Shown here piece by piece: positions 56,901 to 64,000 of a DNA stretch of 64,000 nucleotides. Source of the stretch: Blasia pusilla (lineage: Eukaryota; Marchantiophyta; Marchantiopsida; Blasiales); the NCBI GenBank assembly GCA_050084515.1, contig CM114272.1, positions 43,462,001 to 43,526,000 on the forward strand, read 5' to 3'. How positions within the stretch are numbered: position 1 is the stretch's first letter; every line of letters starts with the position of its first letter. The position numbers and the translations under genes are program-made. The notes beneath the pieces were generated by a model. The model was not told where the DNA came from and ran no database searches. It was given only the letters and a program-made list of their open reading frames with translations.

Positions 56901-58405
56901 CGTAACCCATGTCCGAGTCAGAGAGACGACACAGGATCTCGATGGCACGGAGAGAGTGATGAGGAGATGGTGCCCGGTTGGCATGCATCTGCCTATCTTT
57001 GTTGGTTGACTATGACAGTCGACCCCACGGTGATGACTCGGTGGTGGGGTTGGATGATGAGTCTTTGGATGGAGGTCAGTGAGGAGGCGACAGGTGGTCG
57101 TGATATCCATGACGATGTGGAGGTTGTGGAGTTCTTGCGCACTGGCGTCATAGCGAGTACAGTGAGTGCTAGGGAGCGGGATCGGATCCTACAGAGAGCC
57201 AAGAGGTTCAGGTGGGATGAGACTCACATTTTGCGGGTATGGGGAGATGGTAGGATACGAGTGGTACCTCATCCTTCCCAGCGAGCACGTGTAGTGCGAC
57301 ATGCCCATGAGGAGTTGGGACATTTTGGAGTAAAGCGTACTTATAGCTTACTTCAGGTTCAGTATTGGTGGCAGGGCATGCATACTGGGGTACAACACTT
57401 TGTGGCCAGATGTATGGTATGTGACAGATTGCGAGCGTCCTTCAATGCTCCCACTCCGCAGTTACATCCTTTGCCGATTATGGGTTTAGGTTATCGGTGG
57501 AGTTTAGACTTTGCGGGACCTTTGCCATTGACGTCATCATAGGTACGTGTTGGTCATGGTGGAGCATTTCTCCAAGTGGATAGAATTGGTGGAACTACCA
57601 GACAAGGCGAGCAAGGGAACAACTTATGCGTTTCTAGATCGTGTGCTTAGTCACTTTGGTGCACAGGCGGAGGTGTTGACTGACCAAGATACCGAGTTCA
57701 GGGGAGAGTTTGAGGCCTTGTGTGATCAAGCGCTGATAGATCACCGCACCAAGTCCAGAGATCATCTTGAGGCGGATGGGTTGGCAGAGAGAGTGGTACA
57801 GATGGTGAAGAGAGGATTGCGCAAGTATGGCTTGCAGCGGGGAGAGTTGAGGGAGTGGGACCTACAGTTGCCATGGTTGGCTATGGGTTATCGCTTTAGT
57901 CGGCATACATCATTGGCGTTATTTTCACCGTACTTTTTGCTCTTTGGGAGAGAGCGAGATTTACGAGCAGCGATTTAGGTATGGCGTTATCCACCGCCAT
58001 GACATGGCGGTGGTGTTAGATCTTGATGATCCAGATGTTTGGGTATAAGCATATTCTCAGAGGGCAGAAGTTTTTCGTAGAGTTATGCCTATGGCCTTTG
58101 AGAACTTAGCTATTGCTCAACATAGAGATACATTGAGGTACGCAACCATTTGTAGAGGAGGTTATCGTCCAGGGATTAAGAGGTTTCATCCTGGAGATTA
58201 CGTGTATTTACAGCAGGCGGCACCCACGACGCTAGATGTCACTGCAGGGCGCACGATCCTACGTGTGCACGAGATATTACCAACCGGAGTCCTCATGTTG
58301 GAGGGACGGGATGGTATGGTTTGGAAGGATCATGTGCGCAATTGTGCGCCATGTCATCTTCCGAATGTAGATGGAACGGTGGATCCGAGCTTGACAGTGA
58401 TATCT
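56901..58405 (+). pseudogene. Integrase of element C
   Basis: A 277-codon frame (56709-57542) carries the RNase H end and the integrase zinc region HAHEELGHFGVKRTY...CMVC (57298-57420), with SLDFAGPLPL giving the first Asp (about 57510). After a small disruption at 57540 the 143-codon frame to 57978 has VLTDQDTEF (second Asp, about 57676) and ADGLAERVV (Glu, about 57780). After about 100 disrupted bases (57976-58080), the C-terminal region reads MPMAFENLAIAQH, GDYVYLQQAAPTTLDVTAGRT and GMVWKDHVRNCAPCHLP. DDE(35)E-type spacing fits retroviral/Ty3 integrase, in line with the 4-bp target duplication. Confidence 0.85.
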
Positions 58406-58558
58406 GCAGGCTTGAGGTGTATGTTGTGCGGATCTGCGAGGGATGCAGCCACCATGTTGGTATGTGATGGTTGTTCTCGAGGGTGGCATATGTCATGTCT
58501 GACCCCCCCTCTTGATGTGGTTCCCACGGGACGACAGATGTGTTCAAGATTTGTGTAG
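58406..58558 (+). pseudogene. PHD finger at the Pol C-terminus of element C
   Basis: In the same frame as the integrase end: CMLC, 11 residues, CDGC, SRGW, H-M-S-C, LTPPLDVVPTGRQ, then MCSRFV and stop at 58558. The first six ligands are intact. The Trp before the last pair is Gln and the last Cys is Phe. The LTPPL-x-x-VP block is typical of PHD fingers that bind histone H3 tails. It ends 61 bp before the polypurine tract. Confidence 0.82.
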
Positions 58559-58619
58559 GGTAGTAGGTCATGTCAGAGAGATGTGATATTTTCTATATGG
58601 AGTTGGGGGGATCCAACTG

Positions 58620-58634
58620 CCAGCTAGGGGGGCA
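58620..58634 (+). other. Polypurine tract of element C before B1
   Basis: 'ccagctaggggggca' ends exactly where B1 begins, as in A and B. Confidence 0.55.
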
Positions 58635-58772
58635 GTTGTGTGATCTCCATGTATATGTATGAGTTGATTTTTGTACATGTGTGGATCGACCCGTGTGTGG
58701 GGAAGATCGGTGTTGTGTGGTGTAGATGTGACCAACGATGTATGTTGTGTAGCGATATGTATGCGCACGACA
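58635..58772 (+). repeat. B1 repeat of element C
   Basis: 138 bp, GTTGTGTGATCTCC to GCGCACGACA; matches B2 (59254-59391) in length and nearly in sequence. Followed by TC, then A2. Confidence 0.93.
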
Positions 58773-58774
58773 TC

Positions 58775-59253
58775 TGTCACATCTGAGTAGCCGATAGGCC
58801 GAGATCTATCGTGGATAGGGCATAGGAGCCAGCGAACTATCTTGAGTGTAACTTTGTCCCACGGTGTCGGATGAGGTTGAGGATAGGTCCATTGTGTCAG
58901 GAACGTCGCTTCTGACAACTTTTATGTTGAGGTCTTTTACAACCGGGTGACTTGTTGACCAGGTCACCCGCCCTGATAACCTGTGCGCGCAGGCTACCAA
59001 GGGGAGGGCTATGTTTAAGGGAAGAGCCTTTTGGCTCTTCCCAACCCTATATAAGAGAGGAAGATGGCTTTCCTAAGCCATCTTTCTCATGTTGGGCCGT
59101 TGGAGCACCTCCCTTGTATGTGTGTGAGCTAGGACTATGGTGCTAGCGTCCGGATTCCTTGATAGCACAGGGTGGACGAGGCTCGATATGCCGATATAGA
59201 TTGAGGAGTGGAGTTTTAGGCCGGGTGTGCCGTTTTTACTACTCTTTATTTTT
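58775..59253 (+). repeat. A2 repeat of element C
   Basis: 479 bp, starts TGTCACATCTGAG; matches A1. B2 follows without a spacer. Confidence 0.93.
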
Positions 59254-59391
59254 GTTGTGTGATCTCCATGTATATGCATGAGTTGATTTTTGTACATGTG
59301 TGGATCGACCCGTGTGTGGAGAAGATCGGTGTTGTGTGGTGTAGATGTGACCAACGATGTATGTTGTGTAGCGATATGTATGCGCACGACA
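59254..59391 (+). repeat. B2 repeat of element C (3' terminus)
   Basis: Ends CGACA, followed by the CAAC duplication. Confidence 0.93.
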
Positions 59392-59395
59392 CAAC
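59392..59395. repeat. Right target-site duplication of element C (CAAC)
   Basis: Partner of 49732-49735. Confidence 0.85.
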
Positions 59396-59862
59396 TGACA
59401 ATATGTGATCGTCGCGAGCACTGTTGAACTTCTAAATTTGGGTGTAAGCAATAAATACTCTTGCAATCCTTCCATAACTTTGAAGCCCTAAAGGCCGTCT
59501 TGTACTCCCATAACTCTTGGCTTAGTGAGGGGCCAATGTGATCAACGGATCTCCCTCCTCGAGAAGATCTTAACTGTAATATAATAAGGAAAAATTTCAA
59601 AATCATTCCAAAAGCCATTAGAAGCGAAGTCGGATGTCAAGAGACCCTATCGCGACGGATCTCATCATCCGACGGCTGTCAGAAGTAACACATGTTCCCA
59701 TTTGCCTGAAAGTCCGCACTCTGTATAATAGTATAGATTAAGAGAACCAAAAAAATTCTTCCTCGTGTCATCATTCTAATTTCTATAATAACCAGACCAA
59801 ATGAAAGAAATTAGTAATCAAGTACCTTGAAACGCACGTGGGGACGTGGAATCCCATCGTCC

Positions 59863-59892
59863 AATTCCATGGACGGTGGCGTCCATGGAATT
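59863..59892. repeat. 12-bp perfect stem-loop
   Basis: AATTCCATGGAC, loop ggtggc, GTCCATGGAATT. A third copy of 'gtccatggaatt' lies at 59930-59941. It lies within the 76-codon frame at 59846-60076, which is why that frame looks repetitive. Confidence 0.85.
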
Positions 59893-61379
59893 CGTCGTGA
59901 AATTCCAAGGACTGTATGAGTCCATGGAATTGGACTACGCGATTCCGCCCACGGACGAGAGCCCAATCATACTTTGCCAGTTACCGTATAGCGACGAGGA
60001 CTGCGAGTCCAAGAAGGTGAGCGCTGCAGTCAAAGTGGCGGCGGTGGGCAAAGCTATACGCGACTTGGTTAAATAATACGATACCAGAAACCGTCGAACG
60101 AATCTATCACGTGTGGGATAGCCTCCGCCCGGCAGCCCGAGGACACCAACCCGGAAGAGTTCGCGGGTCCGTCGAGATTAGTGGGCCCCACCGTTCGTGC
60201 GTGACGCGGGCGCCGCAAATGGGTTGACACGTGTGTGCGCAGCTATCTGGCACTTCTGTTCTCCGCCATGTGGATAGCGCAAAGCATGTTCGAATGTGGT
60301 GGTCTTCCGAGGGCTTGTCGAGTATGAATCGCCCACACGATGCCTTGTGCACAGCAGATATTTGACAGTGAGCCCGCACCAAAATAGACGGACTGCGGGA
60401 TCCGTCGTTCCAAGCCGTCCGATGACTGTAGATGTCTTGCTGAGTCGTCCAGAACGGACGTATCCAGGGGGTGTGCTAGCACCCGGTAAGGCCCGAGAGT
60501 ACTTCCCCTCAGGCACCGGGTCCTCCCCGCGATGACCCGTGGTCCGCCTTCGGGGACCGGGGGATTCGACACCCCCGAAGGAGTCCCGGACGTGGCGAAA
60601 GAGGTCGCAGCAGCGCGGGTTGCCGAAGCGGAGAGATTCAGTGGCGGTAATCGATAGGCTGATAAGGCTCGGCGTGAGAAGGAAAGGTGATCAGAGAACA
60701 TGGCATCAACGCGCTAGACAGCTGGGTGCCTGCTGTAGCCAGTGAGACTAGCGATGGAAAAGTAATCATCGCGTACGCTACGGAGATACGAGACCATAGT
60801 CTAGCGAGGTCTGACGTTAGTTCTGCGAGAAGTGTACTATGGTAGTGGAGGTTCGAGGGCAGGTGGCAGGTTCGGCGCGAGTGTTTGAGGAGGAAATCAA
60901 GCGAGCGGCTGATTCCCAGTGCGGACGAGGCAGTTGCTTTAGAGCGCGCGATGAGACAACCCCGAGTGTCTAGCGTACCGTAGCGCACGGGGTGGGGAAC
61001 GGGAGGTGTCTCTGTGTGATGGAATAAGGGATATTAGCCTCGAGTAGCAGTACTAAAGAAGGGAGAGAGCAGCCTTCAATTCGCTCATTGAGAGTGTGAG
61101 CCAAGAAGAGCGAAGGAAAGCGAGCTCTATCTTGGTTCAAAAATTGTCGGAGATCGATCGGGGGAAAGTCACGCTATTCACGGCGATCGTTTCTTTTGTT
61201 CTCATCTGGAATCAGTGGTCGTTGTGGAAATTGAGGAGAGAGGAAACTAAGTGTTTTCTGGGTGGCAGGCAGAGGGTTGCCCTTGAGGTGTCGAAGATTG
61301 CGGGAGGTTCCGCCGCGGTTTCCAGAGGTTGTGAGAAGATCAAGAGCGGATCAGGGTTGAAAGTATAGGGCCTGCTTGA

Positions 61380-61406
61380 GATAGAGAGAGAGGGAGAGAG
61401 GGAGAA

Positions 61407-61438
<32 letters not shown>
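61380..61438. repeat. (GA)n-rich tract ahead of HMGR
   Basis: A nearly pure GA/GGA run about 290 bp before the HMGR start codon. GA or CT tracts are common in plant promoters and 5' leaders; its role here is not shown. Confidence 0.85.
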
Positions 61439-61723
61439 GATCTGATAGGTTCATGTTGCTCTCGGCTGTCTGCATTCTCCTCAGGACTTGTTGTGGATGA
61501 GAGGTAGCCAGCATTGTTCTAGATCTGGTAAGAGGAGCTAGAGGAGTGGAAACTATCACTTGCCAGGCGAGGTCGGAGGTAAAGTGACCGTTGCTTGTGA
61601 AGCGACTTCTAGGGCCTGCACATTCCTTTTGATATACGCGGAGCACCACGGAATTGTTCTGGGGACACCAATCCTGTCACCTCTGTGAGATTGTCGTACT
61701 GTGAATCTCGCTTAGGAGCAAGG

Positions 61724-64000
61724 ATGGGGTCAGATGACGGGCTCAAGGGTTACGCAGTCCAAACAGGGTCTATTGGAGGGCACAGGCACGCCAAGCGCTC
61801 CAGAGATGGTTCGAAACCGTTGGCCTCTGATGCACTGCCGCTCCCAGTGGGCTTGACCAACAAGATATTTATGGTTCTTTTTTTCTCCGCGTCCTATTAC
61901 TTAATGCGCAGATGGAGGGAGAAGATTCGAACATCAACCCCACTTCACATGCTCAATCTGGGCGAAATCGCCGCCATCATTGCCCAGCTTGCCTCCTTCA
62001 TCTATTTGATTGGATTCTTTGGTATCGACTACGTGCAAACATTCATCAACAAGAGTATCGACGGGTCTTGGGATTCAGATGACTACAGGGAAGCTGGGAT
62101 AAACTGCCAATCCAATTCCATCTCCGAGCCACCACCTCGTGCTCCAATCGTCCGCAAGCAAGTGTTATTGAAGGGCAAGTCCTTGAAAGAACACGACAAT
62201 GAAGACCTTGCTCATGCTATTAGAAACGGAGAGGCTGCCTCTTACTCATTGGAGGCAGAATTGGACGATTGTGAACGAGCAGCATCTGTGAGGCGTAGGG
62301 CTGTAGAACTTATCACGAATCGGTCACTGGAAGGTCTTCCTCTCGAGGGAATGGACTACACCAAGATTCTCGGACAATGCTGTGAGATGGTAGTTGGATA
62401 CGTACAAGTACCGGTTGGAGTCGCCGGTCCTCTCTTGCTCGATGGATTTGAATATACTGTCCCAATGGCTACCACTGAAGGTTGTCTGGTGGCAAGTACC
62501 AACCGTGGATGCAAGGCAATTCGTAAGTCGGGCGGTGCCTCAAGCATCGTTTTGAGAGATGGAATGACTAGAGCTCCTGTCGTTCGTTTCGAAAGTGCCA
62601 AGCGTGCCGCCGCCCTCAAGTTTTTCTTAGAGGATGCTAACAACTTCGACACGATTTCAGTGATCTTCAACAGGTGGGATAGTCTTTTATCGATCTTCAC
62701 CAATCTATGATTTTCTACTACCCTTTCTGCATCGTTTAAGAGGTGTGGGGTCCCCTCGTTCATTCTCGAGATTCTCGGAGTTCTCAAATCTGTGTGGCCT
62801 TTGATTGAGCGGCCCGGGGGGTAAGTTTGTCCTACCGAGTCTTACTCATGCTGTATTGGAAGGCGTGTACGGCTTCGTCACTCCCAGCATCAACTTGGGT
62901 CATGCACCTGTCACACAATGCCATGAGCTTTTGTTTCTTACTGGGTAGGGCAGCGCTTAAAGAGTTTTCTACCGTGTATTGTCCGTCCCGTGCACTGATG
63001 ACTTCTTTTCTTGGAACGCTGCAGGACGAGTAGATTTGCACGGCTACAAGATGTGTACTGTGTTTTGGCCGGGCGGAATGTGTATATGCGATTTAGCGCC
63101 TCCACAGGTGATGCCATGGGTATGAATATGATCTCGAAGGGCGTTCAAAATGTTCTGAGCTACTTGGAGAGCGTCTTCCCCGACATGGAGCCAATCAGCA
63201 TATCTAGTACGCTTCGGAGCTTTGTCACAGCTTCTTGGTCAGCGTACCAGTAGCATTTTGTAGTGAATTGACTCTCCCGAATTCCGTCCTTGAAGAAGAT
63301 TCGTTATCGTGCATATCTTCATCTCGTTTCTAATATTTTTGAACTGATGTTCAGGTAACTTCTGCTCCGACAAGAAGGCGACCGCAGTTAACTGGATCGA
63401 GGGTCGTGGAAAGTCGGTCGTATGCGAGGTCGTTCTCAAGGAAGATGTCGTGGCCTCAGTTCTGAAGACTTCCGTTTCGGCGCTGGTGCAACTCAACACC
63501 ATCAAGAATTTAGCTGGATCCGCTGTAGCTGGTGCTTTGGGAGGCTTCAATGCACATGCAGCAAATATTGTATCTGCGGTTTTCTTAGCGACAGGACAGG
63601 ACCCAGCTCAGAATGTCGAGAGCTCTCACTGCCTGACAATGATGGAAGCTGTGAACGGAGGTCGGGATTTACACATCTCTGTCACCATGCCATCCATTGA
63701 GGTAATGGCCACAGACCATGTCAAGCGTATGAACGTTTTTCTCTAGGGTAGTGAATGGTAGTCTGCTGACATATTTTGCATTCTAGGTACGAGTTCTTTA
63801 CAGCTATTATACTGTCTTTGCTGGTAAGGTTGTTTACACGAAAATATTGCAGGTCGGAACTGTTGGCGGTGGAACTCAACTCCCATCTCAGTCAGCATGT
63901 CTGAATCTTCTAGGAGTTAAGGGAGCCAACGTTGACATGCCAGGTGCTAATGCTGAACAACTAGCAAGGATTGTGGCTGGATCTGTGCTGGCCGGAGAGA
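61724..64000 (+). CDS. HMGR: 3-hydroxy-3-methylglutaryl-CoA reductase, partial (runs off the window)
   Basis: Makes mevalonate from HMG-CoA with two NADPH, the committed step of the cytosolic isoprenoid pathway, at the ER membrane. Four exons are visible: 61724-62673, 63025-63206, 63355-63701 and 63853 onward, joined by GT..AG introns with consistent phase. The start ATG at 61724 (MGSDDGLKG) follows in-frame upstream codons that lack an ATG. Two membrane helices (about [14 protein letters not shown] and [20 protein letters not shown]) bracket an Arg-rich loop. Catalytic-domain motifs: [13 protein letters not shown] (exon 1), GDAMGMNM, the dinucleotide-binding motif (exon 2), CSDKK with the catalytic Lys (exon 3) and GTVGGGT (exon 4). 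The final catalytic His region lies beyond 64000. At the exon 2/3 joint the product reads ISSNFC where plant HMGRs usually have ISGN. No defects seen. Confidence 0.95.

Larger units (their letters stand above)
49736..59391 (+). mobile_element. Element C: DNMT-PHD retrotransposon with split direct repeats, near full length
   Basis: 9656 bp from TGTCA to CGACA with CAAC on both sides. Termini: A1 (49736-50215), B1 (58635-58772), A2 (58775-59253), B2 (59254-59391). Internal order: gag with zinc knuckles, linker, protease (second half lost), DNMT3-like methyltransferase with all motifs, RT, RNase H, integrase, PHD finger. It has no foreign insertion, so it is the reference copy for the architecture. 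Many stops stand where A or B has CAG, CGA or TGG, a decay pattern expected of methylated cytosine. A1 and A2 differ at roughly twenty positions by eye, so insertion is not recent. Confidence 0.92.
59396..61723. other. Region upstream of HMG-CoA reductase, no other gene supported
   Basis: Base composition becomes G/C-richer from about 59850. Open frames at 59846-60076, 60296-60535 and 61096-61368 have no recognisable domain and overlap frames on the other strand. The part from about 61000 may be HMGR promoter or 5' leader. I cannot place a transcription start. Confidence 0.5.

Noticed and set aside
57500-58350. DIRS-like element with tyrosine recombinase, as the split repeats suggest
   Set aside because: Pol carries an HHCC zinc region and a DDE integrase core, no tyrosine-recombinase motif was found in any frame, and target duplications are present.
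58406-58558. C-terminal chromodomain
   Set aside because: The Cys/His spacing is that of a PHD finger; no aromatic cage or chromodomain pattern is seen.
59846-60076. 76-codon frame as a small host gene
   Set aside because: Its first half is explained by a 12-bp stem-loop repeated in frame, and no conserved domain is visible.
61096-61368. 90-codon frame upstream of HMGR
   Set aside because: It starts with GTG rather than ATG and ends before the (GA)n tract. More likely promoter or leader sequence.

Overview
The window looks like nuclear DNA of a land plant. The only ordinary host gene is HMG-CoA reductase at the right edge (61,724 to beyond 64,000). It has the plant two-helix N-terminus and four visible exons with GT..AG introns at the positions usual in plant HMGR genes. 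Which lineage it comes from cannot be settled here. DNMT3-type domains in the transposons and the HMGR sequence would suit a seed-free plant (bryophyte, lycophyte or fern), but that is a guess. Almost everything else is transposon sequence in several layers of decay.

The dominant inhabitant is one family of Ty3/gypsy-like retrotransposons. Three near-complete copies are present: A (397-7278), nested inside B (209-18825), and C (49736-59391). Degenerate fragments lie at 85-204, 19150-20990, 25540-27640 (minus), 36440-38060 (minus) and 38690-40964. The coding order, reconstructed by comparing copies, is gag with two zinc knuckles, an unrecognised linker, aspartic protease, a complete DNMT3-like cytosine-5 DNA methyltransferase, reverse transcriptase, RNase H, HHCC/DDE integrase, and a C-terminal PHD finger. 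All copies carry stops or frameshifts.

The termini are the most unusual part. None of the three copies has ordinary LTRs. Each reads A1 - internal - B1 - A2 - B2, where A is about 370-510 bp and B about 105-138 bp. The 5' end has only A, and the 3' end has B-A-B. This split-direct-repeat layout is known from tyrosine-recombinase DIRS-like elements (PAT, Ngaro) and from TOC1. Here the element encodes a DDE integrase and each copy is flanked by a different perfect 4-bp target duplication (AAGA, TAGG, CAAC). The outer ends are TGTCA...CGACA in all three.

Layout: 1-18829 element B with A nested in its first A repeat and a truncated unrelated LTR retrotransposon in its methyltransferase region; 18830-20990 LTR and family debris; 21085-23965 a satellite array of about 178-bp units; 23966-25200 a hAT-like transposase remnant (minus); 25540-38060 broken gypsy elements of two families, a foldback-like insertion and an LTR-like block; 38690-40964 a decayed family copy with remains of its B-A-B end; 41560-46384 Helitron material (minus) with three successive Helitron 3' ends; 46385-49731 hairpins, minisatellite, AT-rich DNA and a second Helitron N-terminal fragment (plus); 49732-59395 element C; 59396-61723 upstream region of HMGR; 61724-64000 HMGR.
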